DNA of 44,904 nucleotides from a bacterium C-53 (GTDB lineage Bacteria; Bacillota; Clostridia; Lachnospirales; Lachnospiraceae), in the NCBI GenBank assembly GCA_003612525.1, contig RAZD01000029.1, positions 1 through 44,904 of the forward strand, given 5' to 3'. Below are positions 1 to 7,282 of the stretch, one piece after another (positions within the stretch are counted from its first letter, which is position 1; every line of letters begins with the position of its first letter). The notes beneath the pieces are model-generated. The model worked only from the letters and a program-made list of their open reading frames with translations. It had not been told where the DNA came from and did no database searches. The position numbers and the translations under genes were made by a program.

Positions 1-1
1 T

Positions 2-202
2 TATGATAATGCAGTGGCGGAAGCAACATTTAAAATCATAAAAACAGAATTCGTATGGAATGAAACATTTACGAATTTAAAGGAATTGAAATTGAAGTTA
101 TGGGATTATGTGAACTGGTATAATCATCACAGAATACATTCTTCCCTCGGATATCAAACTCCGGTACAGTACAGGGAAAACAATCTTAAAAAAGTTGTCT
201 AA
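2..202 (+). CDS. IS3-family transposase (OrfB), C-terminal fragment cut by window edge
   Basis: The frame is open from base 2 and reads YDNAVAEATFK, then LWDYVNWYNHHRIHSSLGY and a stop. YDNAxAE contains the third acidic residue of the DDE catalytic triad of IS3-family (rve integrase core) transposases, and YNxxRxHSxLGYxTPxxY is their usual C-terminal signature. The internal GTG at 14 is not a start; the gene begins outside the window. About 66 codons are visible out of the usual 270-300. The stop is followed at once by an AT-rich stretch ending in TGTTGACA that could be the IS end. Whether the upstream part is intact cannot be seen. Confidence 0.88.
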   Translation, partial: YDNAVAEATFKIIKTEFVWNETFTNLKELKLKLWDYVNWYNHHRIHSSLGYQTPVQYRENNLKKVV

Positions 203-215
203 AAAAATGTTGACA
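196..215. repeat. possible right terminal repeat of the IS3-family element
   Basis: Bases 196-215, read on the minus strand, start TGTCAACATTTTTTTAGAC. IS3-family ends start with TG and lie directly after the transposase stop, as here. The partner end is outside the window, so this is an inference from position and composition only. The 100 bases that follow (216-314) hold a 23-codon open tail (PYRITEGIAF...) ending at 289 that I do not recognise; it may be the end of a gene interrupted by the insertion. Confidence 0.35.
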
Positions 216-314
216 ATCCATATCGCATCACAGAGGGCATTGCATTCATTCGCAAAGGAAACCGATTAGAGGATTATCGAACAGCATAATACAGAATTCG
301 GCATTCGATGGCTG

Positions 315-546
315 TTGAAGTGGCTTAGTATCTTCCCGAATGCTTATTACAACTATCGGAAATACCGAAAGGTGGATTATTATATACAAAAGGAAGCGGC
401 AGAGTATTATCATATAGGAGAAAATAAACTGCGCATGATAGCAGACGAACACTCCGAAGCGGATTTTATCATTTTGAACAGTAACCGTATTTTTGATTAA
501 GCGGCAGAAGTTTGAAGGATATTTAGACCATGCAACGGTGGTATAA
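315..546 (+). pseudogene. Tn916-like excisionase (Xis), frameshifted remnant
   Basis: The frame from the TTG at 315 contains YYHIGENKLRMIADEH and then FIILNSNRI. This matches the plan of the small winged-helix Xis of Tn916 (YFRIGENKLRRLAEEN, then WLIMNGNRI) as I remember it. The frame stops at 498-500 just after NRI. Removing one T from the run at 490-494 restores NRILIKRQKFEGYLDH, which is exactly the expected continuation (Tn916 NRIQIKRKQFEQIID), and runs to a stop at 544-546. The gene is therefore broken by a single inserted T, unless that base is a sequencing error. The N-terminus has no good ribosome site. Xis would direct excision with the integrase that follows, which is itself dead. 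Confidence 0.75.
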
Positions 547-563
547 ATAGCGGATGGGTATGG

Positions 564-613
564 AAAGAGACCTCGATTTGTGTTAGTATATTATCACGAG
601 TTTGGGTCTCTTT
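564..613. repeat. inverted repeat between xis and int remnants
   Basis: AAAGAGACC (564-572) pairs perfectly with GGTCTCTTT (605-613). An inner CTCG/CGAG pair (572-575, 597-600) could extend it with a bulge. It sits just upstream of the ribosome site and start of the integrase remnant. No clean T-tract follows, so it is more likely a recombinase or regulator binding site or an mRNA hairpin than a terminator. Confidence 0.5.
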
Positions 614-634
614 CTCAGAAAGGAGACAAGTAAA

Positions 635-1131
635 ATGATGAGTGAAAAAAGGAGAGACAGATTGAGCAGGATATGTTTAATCAGATTGTATCAAACGGAG
701 GCAACCATACGGTGCTGTCATTGGTAGAAAAATATGTTTCTTTAAAAATAGGCGTAAGGCATAACACCAGAGCAGGGTATAAAACCGTTAGAAACATTTT
801 GAAGAAATACCTGTTCGGGGATAAGCGGATTGACAAAGTAAAGCTGTCCGATGCAAAGGCGTGGCTGATTGAGTTACAGCAAGTGGACGGGCGGGATTAC
901 AGTTCCGTTCATACGATTAGGGGCGTACTCAGACCCGCGTTTCAGATGCCGAAAATTACCCCTCACGTCTGCCAGCACACATTCTGTTCCAACATGGCAA
1001 AAAGCGGAATGAACCCGAAAACCTTACAGTACATCATGGGGCATTCTGACATAAGCGTTACCTTAAACACTTATACCCATGTGGATTTTGAGGACGCGCA
1101 GAGCGAGTTACAGCGCGTAGTGGGCGAGTAA
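635..1131 (+). pseudogene. Tn916-family tyrosine integrase, internally deleted
   Basis: The gene opens with a normal start and MSEKRRD (ribosome site AAGGAG at 620-625), the Tn916 Int N-terminus. It then goes out of frame. The open frame that continues (EQDMFNQIVSN) corresponds to the end of the arm-binding domain, so about 50 codons are missing with a frame change. The core-binding domain follows (YVSLKIGVRHNTRAGYKT, SDAKAWLIEL) up to RPAFQM. There it jumps directly to PKITPHVCQHTFCSNMAKSG, omitting about 150 residues that hold the first catalytic Arg (TGLRISE box) and the Lys. The HxxR box reads HVCQ, so the second catalytic Arg is also lost. The nucleophile region NTYTHV is kept. A full-length member has about 390-405 residues; this product cannot be active. 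Confidence 0.85.
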
Positions 1132-1139
1132 AAAGGCAA

Positions 1140-1226
1140 GGGGTAAAATGAAATAATTTACCCCTTATTTTACCCCTTTTGCAGAAGAAAACCTAAGAAA
1201 ATATGTGACAATCTAAGAAAAAATGT
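1140..1226. repeat. putative integrase arm repeats and element end
   Basis: Directly after the integrase stop are GGGGTAAA (1140-1147) and two TTTACCCC copies (1157-1164, 1169-1176), followed by two near-identical copies of CTAAGAAAATATGT (1192-1205 and 1213-1226). Tn916-type elements carry short direct repeats bound by the Int N-terminal domain just inside the end next to int. The core attachment site would then lie near 1250-1290, directly before the phosphatase gene. This is read from repeat structure and position; the other element end is not in the window. Confidence 0.5.
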
Positions 1227-1294
1227 TTGAAATCAAGAACAATGAAAACGGCTACAAGCCTTGAAAATACAGGAAATAAAGGAGTTTTAGCGTT

Positions 1295-1747
1295 ATGATA
1301 AAAATATTATTTGTTTGCCACGGCAACATCTGCCGCAGCACAATGGCCGAAAGCGTCATGACCCATTTAGTGCGAAAGCGCAATTTAGAAGACCAGTTTG
1401 AGATCGCTTCCGCTGCCACAAGCCGTGAAGAGATTGGAAATACACCGCACCACGGAACTGTGGGCAAGCTTCGACAGGAAAAGATTCCGCTTGTACCCCA
1501 CCGCGCGGTACAGATGACAAAAAGTGATTATGACAAATACGATTATTTAATCGGAATGGACAGTTGGAACATTCGGAACATGCAGCATATAACAGGAGGA
1601 GACCCGGAGGGCAAGATTTATAAATTACTTGAGTTTGCAGAAAGCGGCAGAGACATTGCGGATCCCTGGTATACCGGAAATTTTGAAGCAACATTTGATG
1701 ATATCATGGAAGGTTGTCTCGGGTTTCTTGAGCAGATGCACTTATAA
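1295..1747 (+). CDS. low-molecular-weight protein tyrosine phosphatase
   Basis: A 150-residue cytoplasmic enzyme that hydrolyses phosphotyrosine (family LMWPc; Wzb/PtpA/YwlE relatives). The P-loop signature VCHGNICRS (residues 7-15) gives the nucleophilic Cys and the CX5R arginine, and the general-acid Asp lies in the C-terminal DPWYTGNF motif. Length is typical. The ATG at 1295 has AAGGAG nine bases upstream. Members near capsule loci regulate polysaccharide export by dephosphorylating BY-kinases, while others act on arginine phosphate; no kinase partner is next to it, so the substrate is unknown. The gene starts only about 160 bp after the dead integrase, so its promoter may have been changed by integration. 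Confidence 0.93.
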   Translation: MIKILFVCHGNICRSTMAESVMTHLVRKRNLEDQFEIASAATSREEIGNTPHHGTVGKLRQEKIPLVPHRAVQMTKSDYDKYDYLIGMDSWNIRNMQHITGGDPEGKIYKLLEFAESGRDIADPWYTGNFEATFDDIMEGCLGFLEQMHL

Positions 1748-1881
1748 CGTTTTACATTACTATAAAGCAAAATAGTTGAATCTGGCGTGGTAACGTGATA
1801 CCATAGTATCCGGACATTGCAGGGTTTTGTAGATTCGGTGATACCTGTTGTCTGATTATGAAAAACAGAGGTGAAAAATAA

Positions 1882-2784
1882 ATGGAAGCAACAAAAAAAG
1901 GAAAAGTATCTGATTATCTGAAAGCAGCCGGACTTGGGATTCTTGCCATTGCATTGTTTTATCTCATACAGATTCTGGTGATGATGGGAATGATGTTTGT
2001 CGGGATGTTTCTGGATATTATACGGGTCGGTGGGGAAACCCAGGAAGCATCTTCTTTGGTGAGCCAGATGCAGTCACCGGAATTTCTGACATCTGCGACG
2101 GCAGTCATGACAGCGGTGACCACGCTTGTATTTGGTATATGGTATAAGCTCAGGTATGGAAGGAAATTTATGGAGACACGTTTCCAGAGCTTTCGGCAAT
2201 ATGTTTTAACCAGAAAGAATGTGCTCGTGTTTCTTCTGCTGGGACTCAGCTGTTATTTTATTGAAATTATAATTGCCAATGTAATCGCGGTTGTGTCTCC
2301 GGATGTGATGGAACTGTATTTGGAAAGCATGGAAGGCATAATGGGCGGAAATTCGGCTGTTGTATTTTTCTTTACGGGATTGTTGGCGCCGATCGGAGAA
2401 GAGTGTCTGTTTCGGGGGCTGATTTTGAAAAAGTATTTAAAATGGCTTCCGGTTGTTCCAGCGATTCTGCTTCAGGCAGTCTTTTTTGGTATTTTTCATA
2501 TGAATTATGTGCAGGGAATTTATGTATTGATTATCGGAACTGTGGCCGGTTATGTGGCATATCGCTGTAAAAGCGTTCTTCCGGCGATTTTTATACATTT
2601 TGTTAATAATACCATGCCGTCCGTTCTCAGAGCGGTGCCGGAATCGGTTCAGGAGAATTATGTATTATGGATGGTGATTGGTGTTCTGGTGATTGTATTG
2701 CTCATTGCAGTCATAAAATACATGCCGGGAGAATTAATGGAAGTGCCGGAGGAACCCATTGTGAAGGAGGAGGCAGCCGAATGA
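1882..2784 (+). CDS. CPBP-family intramembrane metalloprotease (Abi/Rce1-like)
   Basis: A 300-residue polytopic membrane protein. The three CPBP motifs are present: EECLFR (EExxxR, from about residue 173), FGIFH (FxxxH, near 206) and FIHFVNN (HxxxN, near 237), which supply the catalytic Glu and the metal or substrate contacts in the membrane. Hydrophobic segments cover residues 14-45, 68-86, 111-135, 155-170 and 190-285. The start has GAGGTG seven bases upstream. Relatives process prenylated or peptide substrates, or give bacteriocin self-immunity. The stop overlaps the next start as ATGA, so the two genes are probably co-translated. Substrate unknown. Confidence 0.9.
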   Translation: MEATKKGKVSDYLKAAGLGILAIALFYLIQILVMMGMMFVGMFLDIIRVGGETQEASSLVSQMQSPEFLTSATAVMTAVTTLVFGIWYKLRYGRKFMETRFQSFRQYVLTRKNVLVFLLLGLSCYFIEIIIANVIAVVSPDVMELYLESMEGIMGGNSAVVFFFTGLLAPIGEECLFRGLILKKYLKWLPVVPAILLQAVFFGIFHMNYVQGIYVLIIGTVAGYVAYRCKSVLPAIFIHFVNNTMPSVLRAVPESVQENYVLWMVIGVLVIVLLIAVIKYMPGELMEVPEEPIVKEEAAE

Positions 2785-3428
2785 GTGGGAAAAAGAATGC
2801 AGAAGATCAGAATTCAATAAAAGGAAGCATAGAATGGGGACTCGTTGTATCCTCTGTTCTCTATATACTGCTTGGTATTGTGCTTCTTAAGTTTCCGGAT
2901 CAGTCACTTCGTACGGTATGTTATTTCTTTGGCGGTGTGACTCTGGTTTACGGAGTGATACGTATGGTTACCTATTTTTTAGAGAAACGTCAGGGAATCC
3001 TGTTTCTGACGGATGTTATTGTGGGAATCATACTGACAGGAATCGGAATCTTCCTGTTGGTGACGCCGGAAGTCGTCATTTCCATTATCCCGTTTATTAT
3101 AGGCCTTTTGATTCTGTTCCACAGTGTTATGAAGATACAACGTGCATTTCAGCTGAAGCGTGTAAATTATGATAAATGGTGGAGCATGCTGGTGCTTTCT
3201 CTGATCACGGCGGCGCTTGGTGCGCTGATTATTTATAATCCGTTTAAGACAGTATCAATGATGGTGATGGCAATCGGTATTGTACTTATGATTGACGGGG
3301 CAATTAACCTGATCAGTATTTTCTTTACGGCACATACTGTGAAGAAAATGACAAAGATTATAGATGAAACGACCGGAACTGTAGAGGAAGTGGAGATAGA
3401 TGTTGTTGACAATAATGATATTGTATAA
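2781..3428 (+). CDS. DUF308/HdeD-like membrane protein
   Basis: A 215-residue protein beginning MSGKKNAEDQNS. The ATG at 2781 overlaps the upstream stop (ATGA) and has GGAGGAGG about ten bases upstream; the open frame extends further 5' inside the upstream gene, but that part is not used. Six hydrophobic helices in pairs (WGLVVSSVLYILLGIVLL, VCYFFGGVTLVYGVIRM, FLTDVIVGIILTGIGIFLL, IPFIIGLLILFHSVMKI and two more) match the HdeD/DUF308 fold. The tail is acidic and cytosolic. HdeD in enterobacteria is tied to acid resistance; the role in Firmicutes is unknown. It is likely an operon partner of the protease. Confidence 0.8.
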   Translation: MSGKKNAEDQNSIKGSIEWGLVVSSVLYILLGIVLLKFPDQSLRTVCYFFGGVTLVYGVIRMVTYFLEKRQGILFLTDVIVGIILTGIGIFLLVTPEVVISIIPFIIGLLILFHSVMKIQRAFQLKRVNYDKWWSMLVLSLITAALGALIIYNPFKTVSMMVMAIGIVLMIDGAINLISIFFTAHTVKKMTKIIDETTGTVEEVEIDVVDNNDIV

Positions 3429-3464
3429 GGAGCCGGAAGGCTCACAGAAAGGAATGATTTATAA

Positions 3465-3911
3465 ATGAGTAAGATTGATGAAATCAGAGCGGAAATGGTT
3501 ACTGCAATGAAGAATAAGGATAAGGCGCGGAAAGATACACTGTCCATGCTCCTTGCGGCGCTTAAGAATAAGGCGATAGATAAACGCGAGGATTTAACGG
3601 AAGCCGAGGAGTTTGAAGTAATCAAGAAAGAGATCAAACAGACAAAAGAAACTCTTGAGATGGCTCCGGCGGACAGAGCAGATATCATAGAAGAGTGTGA
3701 AGCGAGAATTAAGGTATTAAGTGAATTTGCACCGGAGGAAATGAGTGAGGATGCGATTCGTGAAGTTGTCAATGAAGTGATAGCTTCGCTTGGCCTTTCA
3801 AATCCGACTGCGAAAGAGAAGGGGAAAATTATGAAGGAGCTGATGCCGAAGGTCAAAGGGAAGGCAGACGGCTCGCTTGTCAATAAAATTGTCGGTGAGA
3901 TTCTTGCATAG
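3465..3911 (+). CDS. GatB/YqeY domain protein
   Basis: A 148-residue soluble helical protein beginning MSKIDEIRAEMVTAMKNKDKARKDTLSMLLAALKN, the typical YqeY opening. The KPK-like C-terminal lobe (GKIMKELMPKVKGKADGSLVNKIV) resembles the tail domain of GatB, which binds tRNA in amidotransferases. The length equals that of stand-alone YqeY proteins. It has a clear ribosome site (AAAGGAATG) and lies 36 bp after the DUF308 gene. Its biochemical role is not established; a link to tRNA handling is suggested by the fold only. A bidirectional terminator follows. Confidence 0.92.
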   Translation: MSKIDEIRAEMVTAMKNKDKARKDTLSMLLAALKNKAIDKREDLTEAEEFEVIKKEIKQTKETLEMAPADRADIIEECEARIKVLSEFAPEEMSEDAIREVVNEVIASLGLSNPTAKEKGKIMKELMPKVKGKADGSLVNKIVGEILA

Positions 3912-3972
3912 AAGAAGCTGAAGCATAGTTTCTGAAACACAGGATGCTGGGAACAAGAAACAGAAAAGCAAG

Positions 3973-4019
3973 GCGGTTATCTGAAGCGTAAACAGCAAGC
4001 AGATAACCGCTTTATTTTT
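3973..4019. terminator. bidirectional rho-independent terminator
   Basis: GCGGTTATCTG (3973-3983) and CAGATAACCGC (4000-4010) form a perfect 11-bp stem, followed on the plus strand by TTTATTTTT. It lies between the convergent yqeY-like gene and the ABC permease gene and can serve both. Confidence 0.85.
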
Positions 4020-4026
4020 GACAGGT

Positions 4027-4866
4027 TTATTCAAGATTCAGGTGTTTTCTCATCGTATAATCCGTAATGAACCAGTAAGCGACAATCAGAACCAGTGTGA
4101 CAGCAATCGAAACAAACATAATGCTGCCCGAGAAGACAGCGACATCGGTGTGCTGCCCGGATATCATCAGTCTGTGAAAACCACAGGCAAACATCAATGC
4201 GATCGAAATGGTCTGTTCCACCATGTTCAGTATGGTATAGGCAATGATAGAACCAATGATTTTATGCTTTGCGAAACGCTGTCCGATGGATAAAGCCGCA
4301 TAAAATGACAGAATCGCATGTATGCCGGACAGAATTGTGGCTAAAATCAGATAAATAATAAATATATGAGTCGGCCATCCGAATTCACGTGCAAGTGTCG
4401 GTATCATTTCCTGAAACACAATCTGTAAATTCGGACGTTCCGCTGCGGGCGCCGCACGGAACACAATAGAAAAGCCGGAAATCATAAGAATGATAGAGGA
4501 CAAAGTGAGTACGCCGAAAGCAACCAGCCCTTTGGATAAGATCAGCTGCGTTGAACTGACCGGAAGCGTATGCATCAGGTATCCTTCATCCGTATAGAAA
4601 TTCTTATAAAACCGGAAAACCTGAAACAGTGTAACAGCGATTGCAACAGCTATCATACTTATGAAATAGGCGGTGACCAGCAGGGAACCGATTATGAGCG
4701 GAGCCGAGATTTCACGATCTGCCTGGCTGCCCTCAATCAATTCGTCGAAAAATCCGGATTGCAGCATAATCATGCCAAAAATTGTAATCAGTATAATATA
4801 GGCATTTAAAAGCAGCGTAATTTTTCCGGATGATTTCCATTCATATTTCAATAACTTTCCTAGCAT
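4027..4866 (-). CDS. ABC transporter permease subunit (YtrA-operon type)
   Basis: A 279-residue integral membrane protein with about six hydrophobic segments, starting MLGKLLKYEWKSSGKIT, the usual opening of ABC-2-like permeases encoded with YhcG/YtrB ATPases. Its start overlaps the end of the ATPase gene by 7 bp, so translation is coupled. It forms the membrane channel for the ATPase encoded upstream. Such transporters respond to cell-wall antibiotics or bacteriocins in Bacillus and Staphylococcus; the substrate here is not evident. It ends against a bidirectional terminator. Confidence 0.82.
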   Translation of the reverse strand: MLGKLLKYEWKSSGKITLLLNAYIILITIFGMIMLQSGFFDELIEGSQADREISAPLIIGSLLVTAYFISMIAVAIAVTLFQVFRFYKNFYTDEGYLMHTLPVSSTQLILSKGLVAFGVLTLSSIILMISGFSIVFRAAPAAERPNLQIVFQEMIPTLAREFGWPTHIFIIYLILATILSGIHAILSFYAALSIGQRFAKHKIIGSIIAYTILNMVEQTISIALMFACGFHRLMISGQHTDVAVFSGSIMFVSIAVTLVLIVAYWFITDYTMRKHLNLE

Positions 4867-5558
4867 GCGAACACCTCCCTGAACAATGTATCTACAGACT
4901 TTCCTTCCTCCATGCGAATATCATCCACCGATTTGTGAAGCGTGACGGTGCCGTCTTTGATAAATATTACATCATCCAGAATACTTTCAATGTCTGCGAT
5001 TAAATGTGTCGAGATCAGGACGGAAGACGACGGGTTATAATTGTTGATAATCGTGTGTATGATAAAATCTCTTGCGGCGGGGTCGACGCCTGCGATCGGT
5101 TCATCAAGAATATAAAGGCTGGCGGTCCGACACATGACGAGAATCAGCTGAATTTTTTCTTTTGTGCCCTTTGAGAGTGTTTTCAGGCGGTCCTTCGGAT
5201 TGATTTTCAGCGCGTCCAGCATGTCAAATGCTCTTGCTGGGCGGAAATCATCATAAAAGTCTGCAAAAAACTGTATCAGTTCCGATACGCTCATCCAGTC
5301 ATTCAGATAAGACCGGTCAGGCAGATAGGCGATTTGTTTCTTTGTTGCGACACCGGGAGCCGTGCCGTTTATGAGTATGGTTCCTTCGGTTGGCGTCAGG
5401 AGGCCGTTGATCAGTTTGATCAATGTTGTCTTGCCGCTTCCGTTCGGGCCTAAAAGTCCAATAATTTTTCCCGGCTCCAGGGTCAGATTCAGGCGATCAA
5501 TCGCTGTCTTAAAACTGTATTTTTTCGTTAATTCATGGCATTCGAGTAAAGTATTCAT
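4860..5558 (-). CDS. ABC transporter ATP-binding protein
   Basis: A 232-residue cytoplasmic ATPase. Walker A is GPNGSGKTT (residues 37-45), the signature is degenerate (LSKGTKEKIQL in place of LSGGQ), Walker B is LYILDEP and the switch His is in ISTHL. The signature variant is common in the YhcG/EcsA-like branch. The gene overlaps both neighbours by a few bases (ATGA with the regulator, 7 bp with the permease), giving a regulator-ATPase-permease operon. It powers export or detoxification through the permease that follows. Confidence 0.92.
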   Translation of the reverse strand: MNTLLECHELTKKYSFKTAIDRLNLTLEPGKIIGLLGPNGSGKTTLIKLINGLLTPTEGTILINGTAPGVATKKQIAYLPDRSYLNDWMSVSELIQFFADFYDDFRPARAFDMLDALKINPKDRLKTLSKGTKEKIQLILVMCRTASLYILDEPIAGVDPAARDFIIHTIINNYNPSSSVLISTHLIADIESILDDVIFIKDGTVTLHKSVDDIRMEEGKSVDTLFREVFAC

Positions 5559-5929
5559 AAACTGTCCTCCTTTTTGAGTGTGTCTGCTAATAAGTTAAGC
5601 GTATTCTCTCTGGTGTATCCGAGCTGCTTCATATTGTTCAAAAAGGCGTCGATGATATCTTTTGCCATAAGATTCTTTATTTCATTAATCAGAGAAGCAT
5701 CTTTTGTCACCATTCTCCCGCTTGTGCGCTGTGTGATGATTAGACCACTGCGTTCCAGTTCCCCGAATGCCTTCTGCATTGTATTGGGATTGACGGCGGC
5801 TTCGGCGGCAAGCTCTCGCACAGACGGGATTTTTTCACCGGGGAGATAGATTCCGGTTACAATCCGAAGCTGCATTTCTTCGACAAGCTGTAGATAAATA
5901 GGACGGTTGTCATCAAGATTCCATGCCAT
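5555..5929 (-). CDS. GntR-family transcriptional regulator, YtrA subfamily
   Basis: A 124-residue protein. I chose the ATG at 5929 (MAWNLDDNRPIYLQL), which has AGGAG seven bases upstream; the open frame runs 21 codons further 5' but through the promoter. The N-terminal winged helix has the GntR pattern IYLQLVEEMQLRIVTGIYLPGEKIPSVRELA, with recognition helix NPNTMQKAFGELE. The C-terminal part is only about 50 residues and helical, as in YtrA, which lacks a large effector domain and dimerises through two helices. It is the first gene of its operon and probably represses it through the palindrome that overlaps its own -10 box. Confidence 0.92.
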   Translation of the reverse strand: MAWNLDDNRPIYLQLVEEMQLRIVTGIYLPGEKIPSVRELAAEAAVNPNTMQKAFGELERSGLIITQRTSGRMVTKDASLINEIKNLMAKDIIDAFLNNMKQLGYTRENTLNLLADTLKKEDSL

Positions 5930-5953
5930 AGCGATCTCCTTTCTGCAATCTGT

Positions 5954-5992
5954 TTGTATTAATACAATAGTACAAAAGAGACCAAATGTCAA
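5954..5992 (-). promoter_or_regulatory. promoter and palindromic operator of the GntR-ABC operon
   Basis: On the minus strand TTGACA (5987-5992) and TATTGT (5964-5969) are separated by exactly 17 bp. The 14-bp perfect palindrome TTGTATTAATACAA (5954-5967) overlaps the -10 box, so a bound dimer would block polymerase. Palindromes of this kind are the usual YtrA-subfamily operators. The AT-rich 20 bases upstream (5993-6013) separate it from the preceding gene. Confidence 0.8.
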
Positions 5993-6013
5993 TAGTAATA
6001 TTTTTTGTGTTTT

Positions 6014-7117
6014 TTAAATATTTTTTAATGCTTCTTCGATACAGTCAAGTAGTTTATCGTTCATTTCCGGTGACATGAAGCAGAAACGAAAATACATATT
6101 GTCTAAGAAGGGAAAAGTGGAACAGTTTCGAATCATCATATGTTTTCGTATGGCCATGTCAAAGAGTGTGTCTGCGTTTACGCCTTCTTTTAAAATGCGG
6201 ACCAGGACAAAGTTTGCGGACGGTTTGTAATACGTAAGGCCGTCAATGGAATCAAGACGCCTGCAGATTCTTCTGCGTTCGCTGGAAATCAATTCCTTTG
6301 TGGCTTTGATATACTCACTGTCCGTGAATAAAAGTTTTCCGGCAGCTTCCGCCACTGAATTAATTGTCCACGGATTTTGTCTGGCATTGATTGCCTTGAC
6401 GGTGTCCTTATTTCCCGTGATTGCATAACCGAGACGGAGTCCGGGAGAAGCGAAGAACTTTGCGATGCCTCTCAGAATAATCAGATTATTATAATAATTT
6501 GTAAGGGGAATACCGTTGATCGCTTCAAAATCATCCGCAAATTCTATATAAGTCTCATCCACCATGACAAAAGTTCCATGCTGTTTGCACAGATCACAGA
6601 TGCGGCGCAGTTCTTTCCTCGTAACTGCCGTGGAAGTGGGATTGTTTGGATTGCACAGAATCAGAAGATCTATACTCTCGTTCAACTGGTTTTTTAGACG
6701 GTCAAAAGAGAAAAGGAAATTCTCTTCCTCCTTCAATGGAAAATATAAGGAAATACCGCCGCCAAGAGAGACCTCCCGTTCATATTCGGAATAAGTCGGT
6801 CCGATAATCAGCGCCTTTTTCGGATGAATGGTATTGATAAAGAGGGAAATCAGTTCTGTGGAGCCGTTTCCTACAATGACATTTTCCTTTATCGTATCGC
6901 AATATTCTGCGATTATAGTGCGAAGAGCCGTGTATTCCCTGTCGGGATACGAGGTGATGACATCAAGGCGTTCGGCCAGTTCCTGTTTCAGACGGCTGGA
7001 AAGTCCGAGAGGGTTTACGTTTGCGCTGAAGCTTGTAATCTCCTCCTTTTTAATTCCATAAATCTTTTCGATTTTTTCAAGATCACTTCCGTGAAAATGG
7101 TCCGCGTGACGTATCAT
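6014..7117 (-). CDS. class I/II PLP-dependent aminotransferase, CobD/HisC-like
   Basis: A 367-residue fold-type I PLP enzyme. It starts MIRHADHFHGSDLEKIEKIYGI and SANVNPLG, a pattern typical of L-threonine-O-3-phosphate decarboxylase (CobD), whose N-termini carry HGGD and NPLG. Cofactor contacts seen: CNPNNPT (155-161), VDETYIEF (from residue 186), Schiff-base Lys220 in GIAKFFASPGLRLGY and the C-terminal RFCF Arg. Histidinol-phosphate aminotransferase is the main alternative. No cobalamin or histidine gene is nearby, so substrate choice is open. It is transcribed alone on the minus strand from the gap shared with the DUF5717-like gene. Confidence 0.8.
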   Translation of the reverse strand: MIRHADHFHGSDLEKIEKIYGIKKEEITSFSANVNPLGLSSRLKQELAERLDVITSYPDREYTALRTIIAEYCDTIKENVIVGNGSTELISLFINTIHPKKALIIGPTYSEYEREVSLGGGISLYFPLKEEENFLFSFDRLKNQLNESIDLLILCNPNNPTSTAVTRKELRRICDLCKQHGTFVMVDETYIEFADDFEAINGIPLTNYYNNLIILRGIAKFFASPGLRLGYAITGNKDTVKAINARQNPWTINSVAEAAGKLLFTDSEYIKATKELISSERRRICRRLDSIDGLTYYKPSANFVLVRILKEGVNADTLFDMAIRKHMMIRNCSTFPFLDNMYFRFCFMSPEMNDKLLDCIEEALKNI

Positions 7118-7145
7118 ATTCTATCCTTCCTTCCTGTAAATAGCA

Positions 7146-7175
7146 TTGTAAATATAAGTTGAAATATGATATACT
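7146..7175 (+). promoter_or_regulatory. candidate promoter for the 7283-14140 gene block
   Basis: TTGTAA (7146-7151) and TATACT (7170-7175) lie 18 bp apart in a very AT-rich divergent gap (7118-7282). This would leave a leader of about 100 bases before the first gene. No strong alternative was seen on the plus strand. Confidence 0.5.
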
Positions 7176-7282
7176 TTTAATATCTAAATATTGTATCTGA
7201 AAAATATTCAGGAAACAATTCTACTACATTATAAAGCCTGGCGGGAAAAAAGCAACAAAAGGTTAGGAAAGAAGGTGAAAAT

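Noticed and set aside
1356-1694. 112-codon minus-strand frame opposite the phosphatase
   Set aside because: Shadow of a gene with complete catalytic motifs on the plus strand.
3233-3940. 235-codon minus-strand frame, Ser and Ile rich
   Set aside because: Antisense shadow of the DUF308 and YqeY genes.
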